From the NCBI RefSeq assembly GCF_009834565.1, contig NZ_CP019428.1:4774001-4838000 (forward strand): a DNA stretch of 64,000 nt. Reading direction: 5' to 3'. Shown in pieces: positions 27,272-35,294 of the stretch. The notes beneath the pieces are model-generated. The model was not told where the DNA came from. It did not search any database and saw only the letters and a program-made list of their open reading frames with translations. The position numbers were made by a program, and so were the translations under genes. Within the stretch, counting starts at the first letter, position 1, and every line of letters begins with the position of its first letter. This stretch comes from Pseudomonas sp. R76 (GTDB lineage Bacteria > Pseudomonadota > Gammaproteobacteria > Pseudomonadales > Pseudomonadaceae).

Positions 27272-28060
27272 TCAGTGCACCGCCGTCACATCAATCCGAT
27301 ACGGCTCGAAAATCTTCAACATCTGCCCGTTATCGCGCAGGCGCTTGAGCAACTCGGCAAACGCCTCCCCGGTAATCGGCGCCTTGGGCCGCAGCAACGC
27401 GTAGTGGTGATACACCTGGTCAATTCGTTCCGAGACCAGGAACTGCCCGGCCAGGTCCGCGTTGCGCACCATGAAATCACTCAAGTACGAACGCGTGACC
27501 AGCGCGATATCGGCCCGCCCGCGCGCGACCATCAGCAAGTTGCTGTCATGGGAGTAGGTCAACGTGGCGTTGAAGTGCTCGACCATGTACTTGGGGTCGG
27601 GGTTGAAGTTGGCGAAGGCGTAGTGATAACCGCTGAACACGGCCAGACGCTTGCCCTTGAGGTCAGCGAAATAACCCTGGTCGCGACCGGCCTCACGCTG
27701 GGCAACGAAGATTTCCGCGTCTTCCAGGCCCATGTCGACGCTGGTGTGGGGAATGTCCTGCCAACCCCAATCCGGGTTTTCGAAGATCGCCATGTCGACG
27801 CGGCCTTGCTCGAAATCGCGGAAGCGCCGGGGGATGGAGGTTGGCACCAGCACAAATTGGTAGTCGCTTTGCGAGGCGTTCAGGGCCTCCACCAGTTGCG
27901 GCAGTAAGCCGGTGTCGGCGCCTTGCTCAGGGCGTACGGTGTAGGGCGGAAAATGCGCGGCGCCGATTCTCACCAATTGCGCAGCCGAAGCCGGCATCCA
28001 CCCTGCGGTGCCCAGTGCCCATAAAGTTAGTCCTGCAGCCAGCCGCCATGGCGAAAACAT
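27272..28060 (-). CDS. Periplasmic solute-binding protein, family 3 type
   Basis: A 262-residue extracellular solute-binding protein of the SBP_bac_3 (amino-acid binding) fold. It has a signal peptide (MFSPWRLAAGLTLWALGTAG...ASAA) followed by VRIGAAHFPPYTVRPEQGADTGLLPQLVEAL, the usual first strand and ligand loop. The mature part lacks an adjacent permease or ATPase, so it may be an orphan receptor or a sensor-type binding protein. A GTG 12 bases upstream (28072) is an alternative start; neither has a clear Shine-Dalgarno. The ligand cannot be inferred. It is convergent with pvdS, and nothing links it to pyoverdine beyond position. Confidence 0.8.
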   Translation of the reverse strand: MFSPWRLAAGLTLWALGTAGWMPASAAQLVRIGAAHFPPYTVRPEQGADTGLLPQLVEALNASQSDYQFVLVPTSIPRRFRDFEQGRVDMAIFENPDWGWQDIPHTSVDMGLEDAEIFVAQREAGRDQGYFADLKGKRLAVFSGYHYAFANFNPDPKYMVEHFNATLTYSHDSNLLMVARGRADIALVTRSYLSDFMVRNADLAGQFLVSERIDQVYHHYALLRPKAPITGEAFAELLKRLRDNGQMLKIFEPYRIDVTAVH

Positions 28061-28153
28061 TGAGGCACGCACCGTTTAATACTCTGATGGCAATAAGCTA
28101 GGCGTTTTTGTCAGGTGAGACAACTTTCCGTCGGTAAATTAACGGCTTGCGCC

Positions 28154-28777
28154 TTAATCAGCCTTCAGCACCATCAGCAGGGCTTCTTCGGCCAATTGCT
28201 CCAGGGTCAGGCTGCCTTGGGCGCGGAACCAGGTGGTGGTCCAGGACAACGCGCCGGTGAGGAAGCGGCGGGTGATAAAAACATCGCCGCGAATGTAGCC
28301 GGCAGCCTTGGCCTCGCCCAGCACCTGCAACCAGATTTCTTCATACACATCGCGCAGCGCCAGCACCTGGGCCTGGCCGTCGGCCGACAACGAACGCCAT
28401 TCGTAGACCAGCACCGCCATGGCTTCGCCGCTGCCGCCCATGATCGACTGCAATTCGCAGCGAATCAGCGCCAGCACGCGCTCACGCACGGTGTTCGCTT
28501 CTTCAAGTGAAGCGCGCATCATCGCGGTGTTGTAGTGGATGGTTTCCTCCATCACCGCGCGCAGGATCTCGTCCTTGCTCTTGAAGTGATGAAAGATGCT
28601 GCCGGACTGAATTCCCACCGCGCTGGCCAAGTCACGCACGGTGGTGCGTTCAAAGCCCTTGTTGCGAAACAGGTGAGCTGCGGTTTGCAGCAATTTGCCC
28701 CGGGCACTGTCGGGGTCGGTCAATTGGCCGGCATCGACCATGGTGCGCATGACCCGCAGGGCTTTCTGCTCATCCAT
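28154..28777 (-). CDS. atuR: TetR-family repressor AtuR
   Basis: A 207-residue TetR-type regulator. The helix-turn-helix lies at about 28-75 (AAHLFRNKGFERTTVRDLASAVGIQSGSIFHHFKSKDEIL) and the C-terminal region is a ligand/dimer domain. It is divergent from atuABCDEF, the arrangement in which AtuR represses the acyclic terpene genes of P. aeruginosa until a pathway intermediate relieves it. The start at 28777 has a strong AAGGAGAG. Two 16-bp mirror-image sequences in the 153-bp gap are the likely operators. The open frame continues far upstream but only because of GC-rich antisense sequence. Confidence 0.92.
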   Translation of the reverse strand: MDEQKALRVMRTMVDAGQLTDPDSARGKLLQTAAHLFRNKGFERTTVRDLASAVGIQSGSIFHHFKSKDEILRAVMEETIHYNTAMMRASLEEANTVRERVLALIRCELQSIMGGSGEAMAVLVYEWRSLSADGQAQVLALRDVYEEIWLQVLGEAKAAGYIRGDVFITRRFLTGALSWTTTWFRAQGSLTLEQLAEEALLMVLKAD

Positions 28778-28835
28778 GCCTCTCTCCTTCACGTGTGCTG
28801 ACGTCTTGGGCGGCAATTTAGGCCGTGGCTGCCAA

Positions 28836-28851
28836 CCAAGCAAGCGCTTGG
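28836..28851. promoter_or_regulatory. AtuR operator candidate 1
   Basis: CCAAGCAAGCGCTTGG. It is the exact reverse complement of the element at 28879-28894 and contains the palindrome CAAGCGCTTG. It lies 58 bp from the atuR start, a suitable place for autoregulation. Confidence 0.65.
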
Positions 28852-28870
28852 GCAAAACTTGTGTGCAGAG

Positions 28871-28900
28871 TTTACAAACCAAGCGCTTGCTTGGTAGTCT
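28871..28900 (+). promoter_or_regulatory. atuA promoter with AtuR operator candidate 2
   Basis: CCAAGCGCTTGCTTGG (28879-28894) is the mirror image of the first element, with centres 43 bp apart, about four helical turns. A TTTACA -35 candidate (28871-28876) and a weak TAGTCT -10 candidate (28895-28900) would place the operator between the promoter hexamers, so bound repressor would block [13 protein letters not shown] of atuA. Confidence 0.6.
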
Positions 28901-28930
28901 CGACGCCAGCCATTCGAGGAAGGATTTCTC

Positions 28931-30709
28931 ATGAGCAAGACGGTTCGTATCGGCTGCGCCAGCGCCTTCTGGGGTGATACCTGCACGGCTGCCGCCCAAT
29001 TGGTGCACGGCGGCGCGCTGGATTACCTGGTATTCGACTATTTGGCGGAAGTCACCATGTCGATCCTCGCCGGTGCGCGGATGAAAGATCCCCAGGCCGG
29101 CTACGCCACGGACTTCGTCGACGTGCTCACGCCGTTGCTGGGCGACATCCAGCGCCAAGGCATCCGCGTGATCAGCAATGCCGGCGGCATCAACCCACAG
29201 GCCTGCGCCGCCGCGCTGCAAGCAGCCTGCGACAAGGCGAGCATCCCGCTGAAAATCGCCGTACTGCTCGGCGATGACCTGCAACCACAACTCAAACACC
29301 TGCACGGCGTCAGCGACATGTTCAACGGCGCGCCGCTGCCGCCGATGTGCGTGTCCGCCAACGCCTACCTCGGCGCGCCAGGCATTGCCAAGGCACTTGA
29401 GCTGGGCGCCGACATCGTCATCACCGGCCGCGTGGTCGACAGCGCCGTGGTCAGCGCGGCCTTGGTGCATGAATTCAGCTGGTCATGGCAGGACTATGAC
29501 CGCCTCGCCCAGGCCGCATTGGCCGGGCATATCATCGAATGCGGCGCGCAGTGCACGGGCGGCAACTTCACCGATTGGCGCGACGTGCCGGACTACGAGC
29601 ACATCGGTTTTCCCATCGTCGAGGTCAGCGCCGACGGCCAGTTCACCGTCAACAAGGTCGACGGCAGCGGCGGGCTGATCAGCGAACTCAGCGTGGCCGA
29701 ACAGCTGCTGTATGAAATTGGCGACCCGCGCGCCTACCTGTTGCCCGACGTGATCTGCGATTTCAGCCAGGTCAAATTGCAGCAGCAAGGCAAACACAGC
29801 GTGCGCCTGCATGGCGCCAAGGGTTTGCCGCCCACCGACCAGTACAAGGTCAGCGCCACCTACCCGGACGGTTTCCGCTGCACCGCCAGTTGCCTGATCG
29901 CCGGGATTGACGCCGTGGCCAAGGCCGAGCGCGTCAGCCAGGCCATCATCAACAAGACCTCGGAGCTGTTCAGCCAACGGGGCTGGGCGCCTTACACCGA
30001 GGTGAACATCGAATTGCTCGGCAGCGAAGCCACCTACGGCGCCCACGCCCAGCGCCAGGATTGCCGCGAAGTGGTGGTGAAACTCGCGGTGCGACATCCA
30101 AGCAAACAGGCGCTGGTGCTGTTCGCCCGCGAGATCGCCCAGGCGGCGACCGGCATGGCGCCCGGCTTGACCGGCATCGTCGGCGGGCGGCCAACGGTGT
30201 ATCCGCTGATTCGGCTGTTTTCGTTCCTGATCGATAAATCTTCCTGCGAGCCGGTGGTCGACTTCCAAGGCCAGCGTCACGCCATTGAACTGCCCACCGC
30301 TACGCCACCGGCCACCCCGGCCGCGCCGATTGACCCGCCCAAGCCCCAAGGCCGCGCCGACGCCAGCGTGCCGCTGGTGAAACTGGCCGTGGCGCGCTCC
30401 GGCGACAAGGGCAACCACAGCAATATCGGCGTGATCGCCCGCCATCCCGACTACTTGCCGTGGATCGCCGAAGTGCTGACCCCGGAAGTGATCGTCGACT
30501 GGATGAGCCACGTGCTCGACCCCCTCCACGGCCGCGTCGAACGCTGGTACTTGCCCGGCAGCCACAGCCTGAATTTCCTGCTGGAAAACGCCCTGGGCGG
30601 CGGCGGCATCGCCAGCCTGCGCATCGACCCGCAAGGCAAAGCCTTCGCCCAGCAACTGCTGGAAATCCCCATCGCCGTGCCGCAACACATCGCCGATCAA
30701 CTCACATAA
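28931..30709 (+). CDS. atuA: Acyclic terpene utilisation protein AtuA
   Basis: A 592-residue protein of the AtuA/DUF1446 family, required for citronellol and geraniol catabolism in pseudomonads, exact reaction unknown. Typical stretches are [12 protein letters not shown] at the N-terminus, the conserved [24 protein letters not shown] and GKGNH-like [17 protein letters not shown] in the C-terminal part (about 480), which starts the second domain. Length agrees with P. aeruginosa AtuA. The start has AGGAAGGA upstream. It is the first gene of the atuABCDEF operon, 12 bp before atuB. Confidence 0.95.
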   Translation: MSKTVRIGCASAFWGDTCTAAAQLVHGGALDYLVFDYLAEVTMSILAGARMKDPQAGYATDFVDVLTPLLGDIQRQGIRVISNAGGINPQACAAALQAACDKASIPLKIAVLLGDDLQPQLKHLHGVSDMFNGAPLPPMCVSANAYLGAPGIAKALELGADIVITGRVVDSAVVSAALVHEFSWSWQDYDRLAQAALAGHIIECGAQCTGGNFTDWRDVPDYEHIGFPIVEVSADGQFTVNKVDGSGGLISELSVAEQLLYEIGDPRAYLLPDVICDFSQVKLQQQGKHSVRLHGAKGLPPTDQYKVSATYPDGFRCTASCLIAGIDAVAKAERVSQAIINKTSELFSQRGWAPYTEVNIELLGSEATYGAHAQRQDCREVVVKLAVRHPSKQALVLFAREIAQAATGMAPGLTGIVGGRPTVYPLIRLFSFLIDKSSCEPVVDFQGQRHAIELPTATPPATPAAPIDPPKPQGRADASVPLVKLAVARSGDKGNHSNIGVIARHPDYLPWIAEVLTPEVIVDWMSHVLDPLHGRVERWYLPGSHSLNFLLENALGGGGIASLRIDPQGKAFAQQLLEIPIAVPQHIADQLT

Positions 30710-30721
30710 AGGAGCGTTGCC

Positions 30722-31594
30722 GTGGCCTTCGACTCAATTTTCAAAGCCGACCTGTTCCAGGGGCAAACCGTGATCGTCACCGGCGGTGGCAGTGGCATTG
30801 GCCGCTGCACCGCGCATGAGCTGGCGGCCCTCGGCGCCCGTGTGATTGTGGTGGGACGCAAGCCGGAAAAGCTGCAAAAGGTAGCAGCGGAAATTGCCGA
30901 AGACGGCGGCACGGCGCACTGGCAGGCCTGCGATATTCGCGATGAAGAGGCGGTTAAGGCGCTGGTCACACAGATCATCCACGCACACGGGCCGATCCAC
31001 GGCCTGGTGAATAACGCCGGCGGCCAATACCCGTCGCCCCTGGCCTCGATCAATCAAAAGGGCTTTGAAACCGTGCTGCGCACCAACCTGGTCGGCGGTT
31101 TCCTGGTGGCACGGGAAGTGTTCAACCAGTCGATGAGCAAACACGGCGGCGCCATCGTCAACATGCTTGCGGACATGTGGGGCGGCATGCCCGGCATGGG
31201 CCACTCGGGCGCGGCGCGTTCGGGCATGGACAATTTCACCAAGACCGCCGCCTTCGAATGGGGTTACGCCGGCGTGCGCGTCAACGCCGTGGCGCCGGGC
31301 TGGATTGCCTCCAGCGGCATGGACACCTACGAAGGCGCATTCAAGGCGGTGATCCCAACCTTGCGCGAACACGTGCCGCTCAAGCGTATCGGCACTGAAT
31401 CGGAAGTCAGCGCGGCCATCGTGTTTCTGCTCAGCCCCGCCGCCGCCTTCGTCAGCGGCAGCACCTTGCGCATCGACGGCGCCGCCAGCCTGGGCAGCCG
31501 CGCCTGGCCCTTGCAAAAACCCCACTCGCCGAGCGAGCCGTTCAATGGTTTCCACCGCGCGTACTTGCCCGATGTGCTCAAGGCGGAGCACTAA
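30722..31594 (+). CDS. atuB: Short-chain dehydrogenase/reductase AtuB
   Basis: A 290-residue SDR. The cofactor motif TGGGSGIGRCTAHEL (about 20-34), the NNAGG strand motif and a catalytic region around residues 150-175 are seen. In place of the classical YxxxK tyrosine the region reads HSGAARSGMDNFTK, lacking Tyr, as in 2,4-dienoyl-CoA reductase-type SDRs. In the atu pathway it is thought to be an oxidoreductase on citronellol/citronellal or CoA-ester intermediates; its exact step is not settled. The start is GTG with AAAGGAG upstream. It lies 3 bp before atuC. Confidence 0.9.
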   Translation: MAFDSIFKADLFQGQTVIVTGGGSGIGRCTAHELAALGARVIVVGRKPEKLQKVAAEIAEDGGTAHWQACDIRDEEAVKALVTQIIHAHGPIHGLVNNAGGQYPSPLASINQKGFETVLRTNLVGGFLVAREVFNQSMSKHGGAIVNMLADMWGGMPGMGHSGAARSGMDNFTKTAAFEWGYAGVRVNAVAPGWIASSGMDTYEGAFKAVIPTLREHVPLKRIGTESEVSAAIVFLLSPAAAFVSGSTLRIDGAASLGSRAWPLQKPHSPSEPFNGFHRAYLPDVLKAEH

Positions 31595-31597
31595 ACC

Positions 31598-33211
31598 ATG
31601 CCGGTAATTGAAAGTTTGATCGACGCGCACAGCGCGCCATACGCCCAGAACCGCGAAGCCATGCTGGCCAGCATCCAGCAGCTGCGCCAACTCGAACACG
31701 CCCTGCTCGCCAAGGCCCAGGAGGCCAAAGCCAAGTTCGACAAACGCGGCCAACTGCTGCCCCGCGAACGCCTCAACCTGCTGCTCGACCCTGGCGCGCC
31801 GTTCCTGGAACTGGCGAGCCTGGCCGGCTACAAACTCCACGATGACAAAGACGGCAGCGCAGCCGGTGGCGGCTTGATCGCCGGCATCGGTTACGTCAGC
31901 GGCGTGCGCATGCTGGTGGTGGCCAATAACAGCGCGATCAAGGGCGGCACGATTTCCCCCACCGGCTTGAAAAAATCCCTGCGCCTGCAACAGATCGCCA
32001 TGGAAAACAAACTGCCGGTGGTGACACTCGCCGAAAGCGGCGGCGCCAACCTCAACTATGCCGCCGAGATTTTCGTCGAAGGCGCGCGCAGCTTTGCCAA
32101 CCAGGCGCGCATGTCGGCCATGGGCTTGCCGCAAATCACCGTGGTGCACGGCTCGGCCACGGCGGGCGGCGCCTATCAGCCGGGGCTGTCGGATTACGTG
32201 GTGGTGGTGCGCGGCAAGGCCAAGCTGTTCCTCGCCGGGCCGCCGCTGCTCAAGGCCGCTACCGGCGAAGTGGCGACCGACGAAGAACTGGGCGGCGCCG
32301 AGATGCACGCGCAAACCGCCGGCACCGCCGAATACCTGGCGGAAAACGATGCCGACGGCGTGCGCATCGTGCGTGAAATCGTCAGCCTGTTGCCCTGGGA
32401 TGAGCGCCTGCCGACAGCGCCCGAACGCGATTACAAAGAGCCGCTGTATCCCATCGAAGAGCTGCTGGGGCTGATTCCCGACGACCCGAAAAAACCCTAC
32501 GACGTGCGCGAAATCCTCGCGCGCCTGGCCGACGGCTCCAACTTCCTCGAATTCAAGGGCGAGTTCGATGCCCACACCGTCTGCGGCCATGTGCAGATTC
32601 AAGGCCGCGCCGTCGGTGTGATCGGCAACAACGGCCCGATCACGCCCAAAGGCGCGAGCAAGGCCGCGCAGTTTATCCAGCTGTGCGACCAGAGCCGCAC
32701 GCCGCTGCTGTTCCTGCACAACACCACCGGTTTCATGGTGGGCACCGAGTCGGAGCAACAGGGTGTGATCAAGCGCGGTGCGAAGATGATCCAGGCGGTG
32801 GCCAATGCCCGCGTGCCTAAACTCACGATTGTGGTCGGCGGCTCCTACGGCGCCGGCAACTATGCGATGTGCGGCCGTGGTCTGGACCCGCGCTTTATCT
32901 TCGCCTGGCCCAACAGCCGCACGGCGGTGATGGGCGGCGCGCAAGCGGGCAAAGTGCTGCGCATCGTCACCGAGGCCAAGCAATTGAAGGACGGTTTGGT
33001 GCCCGACCCCAAGGTGCTCGACATGCTCGAACAGGTCACCGCGCAGAAGCTCGACAGCCAGTCCACCGCCTTGTACGGCAGCGCAAACCTGTGGGACGAC
33101 GGGCTGATTGACCCACGCGATACCCGCACGCTGCTGGGTTTGCTGCTGGATATCTGCCATGCGGCCGAGGTGCGGCAGTTGCAACCCAACAGCTTCGGCA
33201 TAGCGCGCTGA
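31598..33211 (+). CDS. atuC: Geranyl-CoA carboxylase beta subunit AtuC
   Basis: A 537-residue carboxyltransferase subunit. It has the two crotonase-like halves of acyl-CoA carboxylase beta chains, with GGTISPTGLKKSLR, AESGGANL and GSATAGGAYQPGLSDY in the first and NNGPITPKGASKAAQFIQLCDQ, LFLHNTTGFMVG and VGGSYGAGNYAMCGRG in the second. With AtuF it carboxylates the gamma-methyl of cis-geranyl-CoA. Methylcrotonyl-CoA carboxylase LiuB is a close relative, but the atuA-F context decides. The stop codon overlaps a partial REP sequence. Confidence 0.94.
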   Translation: MPVIESLIDAHSAPYAQNREAMLASIQQLRQLEHALLAKAQEAKAKFDKRGQLLPRERLNLLLDPGAPFLELASLAGYKLHDDKDGSAAGGGLIAGIGYVSGVRMLVVANNSAIKGGTISPTGLKKSLRLQQIAMENKLPVVTLAESGGANLNYAAEIFVEGARSFANQARMSAMGLPQITVVHGSATAGGAYQPGLSDYVVVVRGKAKLFLAGPPLLKAATGEVATDEELGGAEMHAQTAGTAEYLAENDADGVRIVREIVSLLPWDERLPTAPERDYKEPLYPIEELLGLIPDDPKKPYDVREILARLADGSNFLEFKGEFDAHTVCGHVQIQGRAVGVIGNNGPITPKGASKAAQFIQLCDQSRTPLLFLHNTTGFMVGTESEQQGVIKRGAKMIQAVANARVPKLTIVVGGSYGAGNYAMCGRGLDPRFIFAWPNSRTAVMGGAQAGKVLRIVTEAKQLKDGLVPDPKVLDMLEQVTAQKLDSQSTALYGSANLWDDGLIDPRDTRTLLGLLLDICHAAEVRQLQPNSFGIAR

Positions 33212-33260
33212 TCGTTCTAACGCTGCGCGTGGTAATGCAGCCCAGGACGCTCCGCGTCCC
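33210..33260. repeat. Partial REP element between atuC and atuD
   Basis: GATCGTTCTAACGCTGCGCG followed by GGACGCTCCGCGTCC matches the left half of the REPIN family at 4014 and 58373, with several changes in the first stem. It fills most of the 68-bp gap inside the operon; the second half is absent. Confidence 0.7.
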
Positions 33261-33279
33261 AACAAGGAGAACAACAACA

Positions 33280-34437
33280 ATGATCTTCACCCAGGAACAC
33301 CAGGAACTGCGCCGCACCGTTCGCGCCTTCGTCGACCGTGAGATCAACCCACACGTCGATGAATGGGAAAAAGCCGGGCGTTTTCCCATCCACGAGATCT
33401 TCCGCAAGGCCGGCGACCTCGGCCTGCTGGGCATTTCCAAGCCGGAGAAATTCGGCGGCATGGGCCTGGACTACAGCTATTCCGTAGTCGCCGCCGAAGA
33501 GTTCGGCAGCATTCGCTGTGGCGGCATCCCCATGTCCATCGGCGTACAGACCGACATGTGCACCCCCGCCCTCGCCCGCTTCGGCAGCGATGAACTGCGC
33601 GACGAGTTCCTGCGCCCGGCCATCAGCGGCGAGCAAGTGGGCTGCATCGGCGTCTCGGAAACCGGCGCTGGCTCCGACGTGGCCGGGCTGAAAACCCATG
33701 CGCGCAAAGACGGCGACGACTATGTGATCAACGGCAGCAAAATGTGGATCACCAACTCGCCCAGCGCCGACTTCATTTGCCTGCTGGCCAACACCTCCGA
33801 CGACAAGCCGCACATCAACAAGTCGCTGATCATGGTGCCGATGAACACGCCCGGCATCAGCGTCAGCCCGCCGCTGGAAAAACTCGGCATGCACAGCTCC
33901 GAGACCGCCCAGGTGTTCTTCGACGGCGTACGCGTGCCGCAGCGCAATCGCATCGGCCACGAAGGCGCGGGGTTCATGATGCAGATGCTGCAGTTCCAGG
34001 AAGAACGCCTGTTCGGCGCCGCCAACATGATCAAGGGCCTGGAGTACTGCATCGACAGCACCATCGACTACTGCAAGGAGCGCCAGACCTTCGGCAAGGC
34101 GCTGATCGACAACCAGGTCATCCACTTTCGCCTGGCCGAATTGGCCACTGAAATCGAATGCCTGCGCGCGCTGGTCTACCAGGCCACCGAGCAATACATC
34201 AAAGGCCAGGACGTGACTCGCCTGGCCTCCATGGCCAAGCTCAAGGCCGGGCGCCTGGGCCGCGAAGTCAGCGACAGCTGCCTGCAATACTGGGGCGGCA
34301 TGGGCTTCATGTGGGACAACCCGGTGGCCCGCGCCTATCGCGACGTGCGGCTGGTGTCGATTGGCGGCGGCGCCGACGAAATCATGCTGGGCATCATCTG
34401 CAAACTGATGGGCACGCTGCCGGGGAAAAAATCATGA
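33280..34437 (+). CDS. atuD: Citronellyl-CoA dehydrogenase AtuD
   Basis: A 385-residue FAD-dependent acyl-CoA dehydrogenase. Signature regions are CIGVSETGAGSDVAGLKT (flavin/substrate loop, about 125), WITNSPSADF and the C-terminal QYWGGMGFMWDNPVARAYRDVR with the FAD-binding GG...EI. It oxidises citronellyl-CoA to geranyl-CoA in the atu pathway. The ATG at 33280 has AAGGAG upstream; a 51-base longer frame runs into the REP remnant. It overlaps atuE by four bases (ATGA). Confidence 0.94.
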   Translation: MIFTQEHQELRRTVRAFVDREINPHVDEWEKAGRFPIHEIFRKAGDLGLLGISKPEKFGGMGLDYSYSVVAAEEFGSIRCGGIPMSIGVQTDMCTPALARFGSDELRDEFLRPAISGEQVGCIGVSETGAGSDVAGLKTHARKDGDDYVINGSKMWITNSPSADFICLLANTSDDKPHINKSLIMVPMNTPGISVSPPLEKLGMHSSETAQVFFDGVRVPQRNRIGHEGAGFMMQMLQFQEERLFGAANMIKGLEYCIDSTIDYCKERQTFGKALIDNQVIHFRLAELATEIECLRALVYQATEQYIKGQDVTRLASMAKLKAGRLGREVSDSCLQYWGGMGFMWDNPVARAYRDVRLVSIGGGADEIMLGIICKLMGTLPGKKS

Positions 34438-35195
34438 ACACCTTGCTGCTCGAACCGCATAACGGCGTGCTGCACATCACCCTCAACCGCCCGGCCAGCC
34501 GCAATGCCATGAGCCTGGAGATGGTCAACGAACTGCGCACGGTTTTGGCGCAGCTCGACAGCCAGGTGCGCGCGCTGGTGATCAGCGGCGCCGACGGGCA
34601 CTTCTGCGCCGGGGCGGATGTGAAGGACATGATCACCGCGGGCGACCAGTTGCAGGCCTTGAACCGCGTATTTGGCACCTTGCTGCAAGAAGTCGAGGCC
34701 GTGCCGCAGGTGGTGATCGTGGTGCTGCAAGGCGCGGTGCTGGGCGGCGGGTTCGGGTTGGCGTGTGTGAGTGATATTGCGATTGCCGACCATCAGGCGA
34801 AGTTCGGCTTGCCGGAAACCAGCCTGGGGTTGTTGCCGGCGCAGATTGCGCCGTTTGTAGTCAAGCGGATCGGCTTGACCCAGGCACGGCGGCTGGCGCT
34901 GACGGCGGCGCGGTTTGATGGGGTTGAGGCGCAGCGGTTGGGCGTGGTGCATTTTGTCGAGGCCGATGCGCAGGCGTTGGCGGAGCGGTTGGATGAGGTG
35001 CTGGGGCAAGTATTGCGCTGTGCGCCGGGGGCGAATGGGCGGACTAAAGCGCTGTTGCTCGCCAGTGTTGATGAGCCGCTTGAGCAGGTATTGGATCGAG
35101 GGGCGCAGTGGTTTGCCGAGGCGGTGACGGGTATGGAAGGGATTGAGGGGACTCAGGCTTTTGTGCAGAAGCGTAAGCCGAGTTGGTGCAAGTGA
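34434..35195 (+). CDS. atuE: Isohexenyl-glutaconyl-CoA hydratase AtuE
   Basis: A 253-residue enoyl-CoA hydratase/isomerase-family enzyme. It shows the crotonase core LNRPASRNAMSLEM, the oxyanion loop GADGHFCAGADVKDM and the second loop GAVLGGGFGLACVSDIAIA...KFGLPETSLGL. It hydrates the carboxylated geranyl intermediate produced by AtuCF. The start overlaps the atuD stop. From about 34740 on, codon third positions change from mostly C to G and T, the strand becoming G-rich up to the REP hairpin behind the gene. Confidence 0.92.
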   Translation: MNTLLLEPHNGVLHITLNRPASRNAMSLEMVNELRTVLAQLDSQVRALVISGADGHFCAGADVKDMITAGDQLQALNRVFGTLLQEVEAVPQVVIVVLQGAVLGGGFGLACVSDIAIADHQAKFGLPETSLGLLPAQIAPFVVKRIGLTQARRLALTAARFDGVEAQRLGVVHFVEADAQALAERLDEVLGQVLRCAPGANGRTKALLLASVDEPLEQVLDRGAQWFAEAVTGMEGIEGTQAFVQKRKPSWCK

Positions 35196-35197
35196 TG

Positions 35198-35256
35198 CCA
35201 TCGCAGGCAAGCCAGCTCCCACCTTTTCTCTGTGGGAGCTGGTTTGCCTGCGATGG
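35198..35256. repeat. REP hairpin inside the atu operon
   Basis: A near-perfect 25-base inverted repeat: CCATCGCAGGCAAGCCAGCT and its complement flank a nine-base loop. It lies between atuE and atuF (99-bp gap) and may lower read-through or stabilise the upstream mRNA, so AtuF may be made at a different level from AtuA-E. Confidence 0.85.
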
Positions 35257-35294
35257 GGCCAGAACATTCACCCAGTGTGCCAAGGGATAAACCC

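Noticed and set aside
28778..29470. N-terminal extension of the AtuR frame by about 230 codons
   Set aside because: It is antisense to atuA; a strong ribosome site and the conserved TetR start are at 28777.
30734..33280. 848-codon minus-strand frame opposite atuB and atuC
   Set aside because: Shadow of well-identified SDR and carboxylase genes; composition rich in Gly, Arg, His and Gln without recognisable motifs.
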